DNA of 6,481 nucleotides, taken from contig JBDTRO010000223.1 of assembly GCA_039931635.1 (NCBI GenBank), positions 1 through 6,481 on the forward strand, given 5' to 3'. A program made the position numbers and the translations under genes. The notes beneath the pieces were generated by a model. It saw only the letters and a list, made by a program, of their open reading frames with translations. It did not search any database and was not told where the DNA came from. This stretch comes from RBG-16-66-20 sp039931635. GTDB taxonomy: Bacteria; Pseudomonadota; Gammaproteobacteria; Burkholderiales; SG8-39. This document shows positions 1 to 5,793 of the stretch, piece after piece (the first letter of the stretch is position 1; each line of letters begins with the position of its first letter).

Positions 1-488
1 GAGAAATCCGAACCGAGGATGTTCTTGCCGAGGAATCCGGCCTGCTTCGCTTCCGCGAGGGCCTCCTCGAACTGCTCGTAGACTTCCCAGATCTCGCCGT
101 GGATGTAGTTGTAGCCCGCGGTCGCGCCCATCGCATAGGCGGCGATGATCATGCCTTCGATCACGCTGTGCGGGTTGTAGCGCAGCAGGTCGCGGTCCTT
201 GCAGGTGCCGGGCTCGCCCTCGTCCGAATTGCAGACCAGGTACTTGGCGCCCGGAAACTGGCGCGGCATGAACGACCACTTGAGGCCGGTCGGGAATCCG
301 GCACCACCGCGGCCGCGCAGGCCGGACTTCTTCATGTCGGCGATCAGGTCCACCGGCGAAATCTTCTCCTGCAGGAGCTTCTTCAGCGCCTTATAACCGT
401 CGCGCGCCTCGTAGTCCCGCAGGCGCCAGTTACGGCCGTCGAGGCCGGCCATGAGGATCGCGTCCGGTCCATATTCGATCAAGCTCAT
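1..488 (-). CDS. nuoF: NADH-quinone oxidoreductase subunit F, N-terminal part (runs off left edge)
   Basis: NuoF is the 51-kDa subunit of complex I. It binds NADH and FMN, takes the hydride from NADH, and passes electrons to the Fe-S chain on the cytoplasmic arm. The first 162 residues are present; the 3' part, including the cysteines of cluster N3, lies outside the window. The glycine-rich FMN/NADH loop is clear (RGRGGAGFPTGLKW, residues 58-71), followed by CNSDEGEPGTCKDR (residues 86-99), a hallmark of the family with acidic residues at the nucleotide site. The start ATG (488-486) overlaps the nuoE stop as ATGA, and an AAGGA ribosome site lies about 6 nt upstream, so translation is probably coupled to nuoE. 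The reading frame has no breaks. The identification is secure; the only limit is truncation by the window edge. Confidence 0.97.
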   Translation of the reverse strand, partial: MSLIEYGPDAILMAGLDGRNWRLRDYEARDGYKALKKLLQEKISPVDLIADMKKSGLRGRGGAGFPTGLKWSFMPRQFPGAKYLVCNSDEGEPGTCKDRDLLRYNPHSVIEGMIIAAYAMGATAGYNYIHGEIWEVYEQFEEALAEAKQAGFLGKNILGSDF

Positions 489-961
489 TTCAGATCCTTC
501 AGCAACGCGTCGATTTTTTCATTCGACATGTAGTCGTGCATTTTCTTGTTGTTCACGAGGATCACCGGCGCCATGGCGCAGGCGCCCATGCACTCGCCTT
601 CCTTGAGGGTGATCCTGCCGTCGCCCGTGGTCTCGCCGAAGTCGATGCCGAGTCTTGCCTTCAGGTGGTCAGCGGCGTCCAGCGAACCCTGCAGGCCGCA
701 CGGCAGGCAGGTGCAGATGGTGAGCTTGTGCTTGCCGGTCGGCTTCAGGTTGTACATGCCATAGAAACTCGCCACTTCGTAGACCGCCACCGGCGCCATC
801 TCGAGGACGCCCGCCACCTCGTCCATGGTCTCCGTGGACAGCCAGCCCTTCTCGTCCTGCGCGACGATCAGCGCGCCCATCACGGCGGACTGCTTCTGGT
901 CAGACGGGTACTTCGCAATTTCTTTGTCTATGAGTTTTAAAGACGAAACTGACAAAGTCAT
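485..961 (-). CDS. nuoE: NADH-quinone oxidoreductase subunit E (24-kDa, 2Fe-2S)
   Basis: NuoE is the thioredoxin-like 24-kDa subunit of complex I. It carries the 2Fe-2S cluster N1a and pairs with NuoF in the NADH dehydrogenase module. The protein is 158 residues, normal for the family. The four cluster ligands are visible as C83-x4-C88 (within CTCLPC) and C124-x3-C128 (within GECMGAC). An additional cysteine, C85, sits inside the first pair. The N-terminal helical part includes the usual segment VYEVASFYGMYN (residues 60-71). The frame stays open upstream to about 1318, but that part is nuoD in another frame. The true start is the ATG at 961-959, which has GGGGAG 8 nt upstream and overlaps the nuoD stop by 4 nt. 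The 3' end overlaps nuoF by 4 nt. Confidence 0.97.
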   Translation of the reverse strand: MTLSVSSLKLIDKEIAKYPSDQKQSAVMGALIVAQDEKGWLSTETMDEVAGVLEMAPVAVYEVASFYGMYNLKPTGKHKLTICTCLPCGLQGSLDAADHLKARLGIDFGETTGDGRITLKEGECMGACAMAPVILVNNKKMHDYMSNEKIDALLKDLK

Positions 962-2211
962 CGGTCGATCTCCCCGAATACGATGTCCATGGTGCCGATG
1001 ATCGCCACGGCGTCCGCGATCATGTGGCCGCGCGCCATCTCGTCGAGCGCCGCGAGGTGCGGAAAGCCCGGCGCGCGGATCTTGAGCCGGTAAGGCTTGT
1101 TGGCGCCGTCCGACACGAGATAGATGCCGAACTCGCCCTTCGGGTGCTCGACCGCGGCATAGCACTCGCCCTCTGGCACGTGCATGCCTTCGGTGAAGAG
1201 CTTGAAGTGGTGGATCAGCTCCTCCATGTTGGCCTTCATCTCGACCCGCGAAGGCGGCGCCACCTTGTGGTTGTCGGTCATCACCGGACCGGGATTCGCG
1301 CGCAGCCAGTCCACGCACTGCTTGACGATACCGTTCGACTGCCGCATTTCCTCGATCCGCACCAGGTAACGGTCGTAGCAGTCACCGTTGACACCCACCG
1401 GCACGTCGAAATTGAGCTTGTCGTATACCTCGTAGGGCTGCTTGCGGCGCAGGTCCCATTCGATGCCGGAGCCGCGCAGCATCGGTCCGCTGAAGCCGAG
1501 CGCCATGGCGCGTTCCGGCGTCACCACGCCGATGCCTACGGTGCGCTGCTTCCAGATGCGGTTCTCGGTGAGCAGGGTCTCGTAATCGTCGACGCATTTC
1601 GGGAAGCGCTGCGTGAAGTCGTCTATGAAGTCGAGCAGCGAACCCTGTCGGTTGCGGTTCATTTCCTTCATGGCTTTTTCATTTCTGGAATACTGGGCCG
1701 CGTAACGCGGCATCGCATCCGGAAGATCGCGATACACCCCGCCCGGACGGTAGTACGCCGCGTGCATGCGCGCGCCCGAAACCGCCTCGTAGCAGTCCAT
1801 CAGGTCTTCGCGTTCGCGGAAACAGTACAGGAAAATGGTCATCGCGCCGCAGTCGAGGCCGTGCGCGCCCAGCCACAGCAGGTGATTCAGGATGCGCGTG
1901 ATCTCGTCGAACATGACGCGGATGTACTTTGCGCGCACCGGCGGTTCGACGCCCAGCAGCTTCTCGATCGCCATCACGTAGGCGTGCTCGTTGCACATCA
2001 TCGACACGTAGTCCAGGCGGTCCATGTAGGGGACCGACTGGATGAAGGTCTTGTGCTCGGCGAGCTTCTCGGTGGCGCGGTGCAGAAGGCCGATGTGCGG
2101 ATCGGCGCGCTGGATCACTTCGCCGTCCAGCTCCAGCACCAGGCGCAGCACGCCGTGCGCGGCCGGGTGCTGCGGGCCGAAGTTAAGCGTGTAGTTGCGG
2201 ATCTCGGCCAT
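958..2211 (-). CDS. nuoD: NADH-quinone oxidoreductase subunit D (49-kDa)
   Basis: NuoD is the 49-kDa subunit of complex I, related to the large subunit of NiFe hydrogenases. With NuoB it forms the ubiquinone-reduction pocket at the foot of the peripheral arm. The protein is 417 residues, the usual length for an unfused NuoD. The N-terminal loop GPQHPAAHG (residues 12-20) and the tyrosine in MDRLDYVS (Y68) are present. H19 and Y68 match by motif and by their spacing of 49 residues the His/Tyr pair that holds the quinone head group in characterised enzymes. Other family blocks are RILNHLLWLGAHGLDCGAM (106-124), GARMHAAYYRPGGV (146-159) and the C-terminal GEIDR. The start ATG (2211-2209) lies 6 nt after the nuoC stop, with only a weak G-rich ribosome site, which fits translational coupling. 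The stop overlaps the nuoE start as ATGA. Confidence 0.98.
   Translation of the reverse strand: MAEIRNYTLNFGPQHPAAHGVLRLVLELDGEVIQRADPHIGLLHRATEKLAEHKTFIQSVPYMDRLDYVSMMCNEHAYVMAIEKLLGVEPPVRAKYIRVMFDEITRILNHLLWLGAHGLDCGAMTIFLYCFREREDLMDCYEAVSGARMHAAYYRPGGVYRDLPDAMPRYAAQYSRNEKAMKEMNRNRQGSLLDFIDDFTQRFPKCVDDYETLLTENRIWKQRTVGIGVVTPERAMALGFSGPMLRGSGIEWDLRRKQPYEVYDKLNFDVPVGVNGDCYDRYLVRIEEMRQSNGIVKQCVDWLRANPGPVMTDNHKVAPPSRVEMKANMEELIHHFKLFTEGMHVPEGECYAAVEHPKGEFGIYLVSDGANKPYRLKIRAPGFPHLAALDEMARGHMIADAVAIIGTMDIVFGEIDR
970..975 (-). promoter_or_regulatory. Ribosome binding site of nuoE
   Basis: GGGGAG on the minus strand, 8 nt before the ATG at 961 and inside the end of nuoD. It decides the nuoE start against the much longer open frame that extends into nuoD. 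Confidence 0.7.
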
Positions 2212-2217
2212 GCCGGA

Positions 2218-2820
2218 TCAGCCCCGCCCTTCGCCGTAGTGCTCTTCCCTCACGATGCGCGGTGTCACCTCGCGCGGCTCGATCGATACCGGCTGGTAGA
2301 TCACGCGCTTCTGCTCCGGGTCGTAGCGCATTTCCACGTAGCCGCTGAGCGGGAAATCCTTGCGGAACGGATGGCCGGAGAAACCGTAGTCCGTGAGGAT
2401 GCGGCGCAGGTCCGGGTGGCCGTCATAGACGATGCCGTAGAGATCGAAGGCCTCGCGTTCGAACCAGCTCGCCGACGGCCAGACTTCCACCAGCGAAGCC
2501 ACCAGCGGAAAACTGTCGTCGGCGCAGAACGTGCGCAACCGGAGGCGCCAGTTGTGCGTGACGGACAGCAGGTGCACCACCGACGCGAAGCGGCCGCCCT
2601 GTCTCGGACGGTCGCCGTAGGTCTGGTAATCCACGCCGCAAAGGTCGATCAGTTCCTCGAAGCGCAGGTCCGGATGGTCCCGCAAGACCCGGGCGGCCTC
2701 GTGGTAGTCGGACGCCTTCACGATCAGGGTCAACTCGCCGAGTCGCTCGTCGAGCGACACGATCCATGGCCCCAGAGCGTTCTTGGCGGCCTCGAGCAGC
2801 CGTTGCAGCTTGGGCGTCAT
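2218..2820 (-). CDS. nuoC: NADH-quinone oxidoreductase subunit C (30-kDa)
   Basis: NuoC is the 30-kDa subunit of complex I. It has no cofactor and is a structural part of the connecting module, next to NuoD and NuoB. The protein is 200 residues, normal for betaproteobacterial NuoC. The family signature ERE.FDLYGIVYDGHPDLRR lies at residues 121-140 and continues into a TDYGFSGHPFRKDFPLSG block (143-160). The segment LIDLCGVDY (57-65) is also typical. The C-terminal tail is charged. The start ATG (2820-2818) overlaps the nuoB stop as ATGA. No good ribosome site lies upstream, so translation probably depends on re-initiation after nuoB. The gene is separate from nuoD, unlike the fused nuoCD of Escherichia coli and close relatives. 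Confidence 0.98.
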   Translation of the reverse strand: MTPKLQRLLEAAKNALGPWIVSLDERLGELTLIVKASDYHEAARVLRDHPDLRFEELIDLCGVDYQTYGDRPRQGGRFASVVHLLSVTHNWRLRLRTFCADDSFPLVASLVEVWPSASWFEREAFDLYGIVYDGHPDLRRILTDYGFSGHPFRKDFPLSGYVEMRYDPEQKRVIYQPVSIEPREVTPRIVREEHYGEGRG

Positions 2821-3293
2821 CTAGCGATCGTATTTGTTCTTTTGATCTTGTTCTGCAACTGCACGATTCCGTACAGCAGCGCCTCCGCGGTCGGCGGACA
2901 GCCCGGCACGTAGATATCCACCGGGACGATACGATCGCAGCCGCGCACCACCGAGTACGAGTAGTGGTAGTAGCCGCCGCCGTTGGCGCAGGATCCCATC
3001 GAAATCACCCAGCGCGGCTCGGCCATCTGGTCGTAGACCTTGCGCAGCGCGGGCGCCATCTTGTTGCACAGCGTGCCAGCGACGATCATCACGTCCGATT
3101 GCCGCGGACTGGGGCGGAACACGATGCCGAACCGGTCCAGGTCGTAGCGCGCGGCGCCCGCGTGCATCATTTCCACGGCGCAGCAGGCGAGACCGAAAGT
3201 CATCGGCCAGAGCGACCCGGTGCGGGTCCAGTTGATCAGCTTGTCGGCAGTGGTGGTGACGAACCCCTGCTGCATTACGCCTTCTATTCCCAT
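2817..3293 (-). CDS. nuoB: NADH-quinone oxidoreductase subunit B (PSST, cluster N2)
   Basis: NuoB is the PSST subunit of complex I. It holds the 4Fe-4S cluster N2, the last Fe-S centre before ubiquinone, and packs against NuoD at the membrane surface. The protein is 158 residues. Cluster ligands are visible as the tandem pair C37-C38 (in FGLACCAVE), C102 (in MGSCANGGG) and C132 (in VPGCPPT), the full expected set. The segment RPSPRQSDVMIVAGT (60-74) is typical. I chose the ATG at 3293-3291 (protein start MGIEGV): AAGGGAG lies 7 nt upstream and this N-terminus is the usual one in proteobacteria. A second ATG six codons later (3275) is possible but less likely. The 5' end overlaps nuoA by 10 nt, and the stop overlaps the nuoC start by 4 nt. 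Confidence 0.97.
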   Translation of the reverse strand: MGIEGVMQQGFVTTTADKLINWTRTGSLWPMTFGLACCAVEMMHAGAARYDLDRFGIVFRPSPRQSDVMIVAGTLCNKMAPALRKVYDQMAEPRWVISMGSCANGGGYYHYSYSVVRGCDRIVPVDIYVPGCPPTAEALLYGIVQLQNKIKRTNTIAR

Positions 3294-3640
3294 TCGAGCG
3301 CTCCCTTCATCCATTCGTAGATGAAGCCCACCGTCAGGATGCCGAGGAACAGCATCATCGCGAGGAAGCCGGCGAACCCGATCTCGTTTACCACCACCGC
3401 CCACGGAAACAGGAACGCGATCTCGAGGTCGAACAGGATGAACAGGATCGCGACCAGGTAGTAGCGCACGTCGAATTTCATGCGCGCGTCCTCGAAGGCC
3501 TCGAAGCCGCACTCGTAAGGCGAGAGTTTTTCCGGATCGGGCCGGCGCGGGCCGAGCAGCGAGCCCAGCACCACGGGCGCCACGCCGACAGCGAGGCCTA
3601 CCAGGATGAACAGCAGGATCGGAAAGTACTCGGCAAGCAT
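3284..3640 (-). CDS. nuoA: NADH-quinone oxidoreductase subunit A (membrane subunit)
   Basis: NuoA is the smallest membrane subunit at the joint between the peripheral and membrane arms of complex I. It takes part in coupling quinone reduction to proton pumping. The protein is 118 residues with three predicted membrane helices: about residues 5-29, 59-82 and 88-110. The loop after helix 1 carries the family signature SPYECGFEAF (residues 40-49), whose cysteine is the one conserved in NuoA/ND3. The second helix holds FDLEIAFLFPWA with its conserved acidic residues. The start ATG (3640-3638) is preceded by AGGGGA about 11 nt upstream. This is the first nuo gene of the cluster and lies 34 nt after the tRNA-Leu 3' end, with no terminator-like hairpin between them. 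The last 10 nt overlap nuoB. Confidence 0.97.
   Translation of the reverse strand: MLAEYFPILLFILVGLAVGVAPVVLGSLLGPRRPDPEKLSPYECGFEAFEDARMKFDVRYYLVAILFILFDLEIAFLFPWAVVVNEIGFAGFLAMMLFLGILTVGFIYEWMKGALEWE
3301..3307 (-). promoter_or_regulatory. Ribosome binding site of nuoB, inside nuoA
   Basis: AAGGGAG on the minus strand, 7 nt before the ATG at 3293. It lies within the last codons of nuoA and supports the upstream nuoB start over the ATG at 3275. Confidence 0.7.
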
Positions 3641-3674
3641 TTGCTTCGAATTCCCCTGATCATCACCAACTTGT

Positions 3675-3762
3675 TGGTGCCCACGAGCAGACTCGAACTG
3701 CTACGGCGTTTTAGGCCACCAGCCCCTCAAGCTGGCGTGTCTACCAATTTCACCACGTGGGC
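3675..3762 (-). tRNA. tRNA-Leu, anticodon GAG
   Basis: An 88-nt tRNA folds completely by eye. The acceptor stem is GCCCACG paired with CGTGGGC, followed by discriminator A and a genome-encoded CCA at the 3' end (3675-3677). The anticodon stem is CCAGC/GCTGG around the loop TTGAGGG, giving anticodon GAG at 3726-3728, which reads CUC and, by wobble, CUU. A long variable arm with a GGC/GCC stem marks it as class II. The T arm is AGCAG/CTGCT around TTCGAGT. The long variable arm together with the anticodon fixes the identity as leucine. It sits between secG (24 nt upstream) and nuoA (34 nt downstream) on the same strand, so it is probably part of a mixed tRNA-mRNA transcript. Confidence 0.97.
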
Positions 3763-3786
3763 GCAGCGCGAATTATCTCCTAAAAA

Positions 3787-4185
3787 TCATTGCGGAACGT
3801 CTTTCGCCTTCGAAGCATCGGGCGCCTTCGGCGTCTCGGTGGCGGGTTTGTCCGCCGGCGCTTTTTCGGCCGCTTTTTCGCCTGCTTTTTCGCTCGCCGG
3901 CGCGGATTTCGCCGCATCCAGCACACCGCCGCCACCGGTATGCGGCTTGTTGGTGGCGAGATAGGCGAGCCCCAGGCTGGTAAGGAAAAAAACGGTTGCC
4001 AGCACCGCGGTGGCGCGCGACAGGAAATTCGCCGAGCCGGTGGCGCCGAAAAGGCTCCCGGAGGAGCCGCCGCCGAATCCGGAGCCCATGTCCGCACCCT
4101 TGCCGTGCTGGAGCAGCACCAGTCCTATGATCACCAGCGCGATCAGGACGTGAAAGCCGATCACGATATTGGTCCACATTCCCAT
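3787..4185 (-). CDS. secG: Preprotein translocase subunit SecG
   Basis: SecG is the small inner-membrane subunit of the SecYEG channel that exports unfolded proteins. It helps the SecA motor cycle. The protein is 132 residues with two membrane helices, about residues 5-25 and 57-78. Between them is the conserved cytoplasmic loop: LLQHGKGADMGSGFGGG (24-40), then SLFGATGSANFLSRATA (44-60). After helix 2 comes a low-complexity tail (84-132) rich in Ala, Lys, Glu and Pro, including a repeated EKA-x tetrapeptide. Such tails vary widely within the family. The start ATG at 4185-4183 lies 4 nt after the tpiA stop, with GAAAGGG about 8 nt upstream inside the end of tpiA, so the two genes look co-transcribed. 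A second ATG two codons later is possible. Confidence 0.96.
   Translation of the reverse strand: MGMWTNIVIGFHVLIALVIIGLVLLQHGKGADMGSGFGGGSSGSLFGATGSANFLSRATAVLATVFFLTSLGLAYLATNKPHTGGGGVLDAAKSAPASEKAGEKAAEKAPADKPATETPKAPDASKAKDVPQ
3861..3896 (-). repeat. 12-bp tandem repeat in secG (three copies)
   Basis: The octamer CTTTTTCG (plus strand) recurs at 3861, 3873 and 3885, exactly 12 bp apart, with variable 4-bp spacers. On the minus strand it encodes the EKA-x repeat of the SecG tail (residues 98-109). The period is a multiple of three, so a gain or loss of units keeps the frame. Confidence 0.8.
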
Positions 4186-4189
4186 TGGT

Positions 4190-4930
4190 TCAGCCCTTTC
4201 GTTGCGCAGCGCGCGCTATGGCGATGAAATCTCCCGCCACCAGCGACGCGCCGCCGATCAATCCGCCATCCACGTCCTGCATCGCAAACAACGCGGCCGC
4301 ATTTTCCGGCTTGACGCTGCCGCCATACAGAATGCGCGTTTCCGGCGGCACCCTTGCCCGCAGGAACGCATGCACCGCCTGCGCCTGCTCCGGCGTCGCC
4401 GTGCGCCCGGTACCGATTGCCCAGACGGGTTCATAGGCCAGGACGGCATTCTCAAGGGATTTCTTCCCATGCAGGTCCAGTACCGCCCGCAACTGCCGGC
4501 CAACCACTTCTTCCGTCTGCCCTGCATCCCGCTGCGCGAGGGTTTCGCCGACGCACAGGATGGGTTTCATGCCTTGCGCCTGCACCGCCGCATACTTCGC
4601 CGCCACTACCGCGTCGGATTCGCCGAACAACTGCCGGCGTTCCGAATGCCCGGCGATGACGTAGCGGCAGTTGAACTCCGCCAGCATGGCCGCCGACACT
4701 TCGCCGGTGAATGCGCCGCGCGCGTGTTCGCTCAGGTTCTGCGCGCCCCATCCGAGCTTCGTTTTCGCCAGCTGCCCGGCCACTTCGCCGAGATACGGGA
4801 AAGGAACGCAAACCGCGCATTCCACGCCCTCCAGACCCGCCATTCCGCTGACGACCTGATCGAGCAGCGCCCGGTTCGAAACCCGGTCGCCGTGCATTTT
4901 CCAGTTGCCGGCGACCAAGGGGATGCGCAT
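4190..4930 (-). CDS. tpiA: Triosephosphate isomerase
   Basis: TpiA interconverts dihydroxyacetone phosphate and D-glyceraldehyde 3-phosphate in glycolysis and gluconeogenesis, in the cytoplasm. The protein is 246 residues, a single TIM barrel of normal length. The active-site set is complete: N9 and K11 (in AGNWKM), the electrophile H95 (in AGHSERR) and the catalytic base E167 (in AYEPVWAIGTG, which also begins the mobile loop 6). The phosphate-binding segments YGGSV (202-206) and GGLIGGASL (222-230) are present. The ATG at 4930-4928 gives the usual N-terminus RIPLVAGNWKM; the ribosome site is weak. It is followed 4 nt later by secG. Upstream, 38 nt separate it from the unknown duplicated gene on the same strand, so it may be the first gene of the housekeeping block or share a transcript with that gene. 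Confidence 0.98.
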   Translation of the reverse strand: MRIPLVAGNWKMHGDRVSNRALLDQVVSGMAGLEGVECAVCVPFPYLGEVAGQLAKTKLGWGAQNLSEHARGAFTGEVSAAMLAEFNCRYVIAGHSERRQLFGESDAVVAAKYAAVQAQGMKPILCVGETLAQRDAGQTEEVVGRQLRAVLDLHGKKSLENAVLAYEPVWAIGTGRTATPEQAQAVHAFLRARVPPETRILYGGSVKPENAAALFAMQDVDGGLIGGASLVAGDFIAIARAAQRKG

Positions 4931-4936
4931 TGTGCC

Positions 4937-4946
4937 CGGATATCCG
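4937..4946. repeat. 10-bp perfect palindrome just upstream of tpiA
   Basis: CGGATATCCG is a perfect inverted repeat 6 nt before the tpiA ATG. It could be an operator half-site or an accident of base composition; it is too short for a terminator and has no T-run. I see nothing else recognisable in the 38-nt gap 4931-4968. Confidence 0.25.
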
Positions 4947-4968
4947 TAAACCGCTGAATTTTACCGCA

Positions 4969-5793
4969 TTAACGTCTATTTTGCGCTGCAGTATGGGCCG
5001 CGATGCAGGCTGTGGCGAACTGCTGCACCGCCATGCCACGCGTCGCACCCAGCGCCGCTGCTGGCGCGTTGATGTGGAGGATGACGCCGGTCTCCCACAT
5101 GGAGCGCCCGTCGCCGATCCGCGCGCTCATGCAATCCACGGCGACAGCGGGGATGCCGCGCGCGCCCAGCACGGGCAGGCGGGTGATGCCGATCCGGTCG
5201 GCACCCAGGCCGGCATCGTTGAATACGGCCGCCGCGGCGTCCACGCCAAGAGCAGATTCGGGCCTGCCGCCGTGCAACGCACCGTGCGATCCGATGACGA
5301 GGATCCGGCCCGCGTCCGCTGACTCCACCTTGCCAACCGAATCGAGCGCCCAGACTTCGGGCGGGCCGTCGGCCACCTTCCAGCGCCCGTCTGTGTACGG
5401 CGGCGGACCCGATCGCCGTTCTCCCGCGCCGCGCAAACGCTGCGCGGCCTCGCTGCAAGACTGTCCTGCGACGACACCGCAGAGCGCAGCAAACGAATTG
5501 GCATGGCTGATGACGCCGCGCGCCAGCATGTCCTCGCCATCGCCGATACGCGCGCTCATGCAGTCCACTGCCGCTGCCGCCATCCCGATATCTTCCAGGT
5601 AGGACAGTCCCGCGATGCCAGCGCGGTCCTTGCCGAGCCCCGCATCGTTCAATACGAGGGCGTGCGCGCCCGCCTTTGCTCCCAGGTAAGCGGCAATGAC
5701 GCCGCAATGCGAGCCGGCGACAACCACCTTGCCGGCGACATCGTCCAGCCGCGTGACGCTTTCGGCGACGACGACTAGAATTGCCTCAGCCAT
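4969..5793 (-). CDS. Unknown protein with two tandem copies of one domain
   Basis: I do not recognise the family. The protein is 274 residues and consists of two related halves, about residues 3-122 and 148-267, joined by a Gly/Pro-rich linker (123-147). Each half begins with a hydrophobic strand ending in GSH (27-29 and 168-170). Each then has an NDAGLG-x-DR-x-GI block (49-60 and 192-203), another hydrophobic strand, and the identical block VDCMSARIGDG (76-86 and 219-229), followed by GVI-x-H (93-97 and 236-240). The alternating hydrophobic segments and Gly-rich turns suggest a soluble alpha/beta fold. There is no signal peptide or membrane helix. Conserved His, Asp, Cys and Arg in both halves hint at binding or catalysis, but no reaction can be named. 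The start at 5793 gives MAEAILVV; an ATG at 5811 adds six residues but would overlap the divergent cupin gene by 20 nt. Neither start has a convincing ribosome site. The stop lies 38 nt before tpiA. Confidence 0.85.
   Translation of the reverse strand: MAEAILVVVAESVTRLDDVAGKVVVAGSHCGVIAAYLGAKAGAHALVLNDAGLGKDRAGIAGLSYLEDIGMAAAAVDCMSARIGDGEDMLARGVISHANSFAALCGVVAGQSCSEAAQRLRGAGERRSGPPPYTDGRWKVADGPPEVWALDSVGKVESADAGRILVIGSHGALHGGRPESALGVDAAAAVFNDAGLGADRIGITRLPVLGARGIPAVAVDCMSARIGDGRSMWETGVILHINAPAAALGATRGMAVQQFATACIAAHTAAQNRR
5020..5307 (-). repeat. Second copy of the duplicated domain (residues 163-258)
   Basis: C-terminal copy of the internal duplication. The key motifs (NDAGLG block, MSARIGDG block) are offset by 143 residues from the first copy, and the GSH motif by 141, so the copies differ by only a small indel near the start. 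Away from the motifs they have diverged, so the duplication is old. Confidence 0.85.
5449..5730 (-). repeat. First copy of the duplicated domain (residues 22-115)
   Basis: N-terminal copy of the internal duplication in the unknown protein, matching the copy at 5020-5307. The best-conserved DNA is 5536-5568, which matches 5107-5139 at 29 of 33 bases, with all four differences synonymous. Confidence 0.85.
5753..5781 (+). promoter_or_regulatory. Possible sigma-70-type promoter for the cupin gene
   Basis: GTGACG at 5753-5758 (4 of 6 to TTGACA) is followed after exactly 17 bp by TAGAAT at 5776-5781 (5 of 6 to TATAAT). A start about 7 nt downstream would fall near 5788, only about 4 nt before the cupin ATG, giving an almost leaderless message. 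The site lies inside the first codons of the oppositely oriented unknown gene. This is prediction from consensus matching only. Confidence 0.4.

Noticed and set aside
962..1318. Upstream extension of the nuoE frame to a 277-residue protein
   Set aside because: The added part is nuoD read in another frame. The normal NuoE length, the ribosome site at 970-975 and the ATGA overlap all place the start at 961.
1024..2913. A 629-codon open frame on the plus strand, antisense to nuoD and nuoC
   Set aside because: It mirrors well-conserved nuo genes in a GC-rich genome, where stops are rare in antisense frames. Its composition (rich in His, Arg, Val and Ala) is typical of such shadows, and no domain is visible.
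3294..3512. Upstream extension of the nuoB frame to a 231-residue protein
   Set aside because: The added residues are nuoA in another frame. The conserved MGIEGV start and the ribosome site at 3301-3307 fix the start at 3293.
3641..3674. A terminator or nuoA promoter between the tRNA and nuoA
   Set aside because: The 34 nt hold no GC hairpin with T-run and no paired -35/-10 boxes; only a ribosome site (AGGGGA) is visible.
4958..4986. A -10-like TAAAAT on the minus strand at 4963-4958, as a tpiA promoter
   Set aside because: No acceptable -35 box lies 16-18 bp upstream, so the match is not enough to call a promoter.
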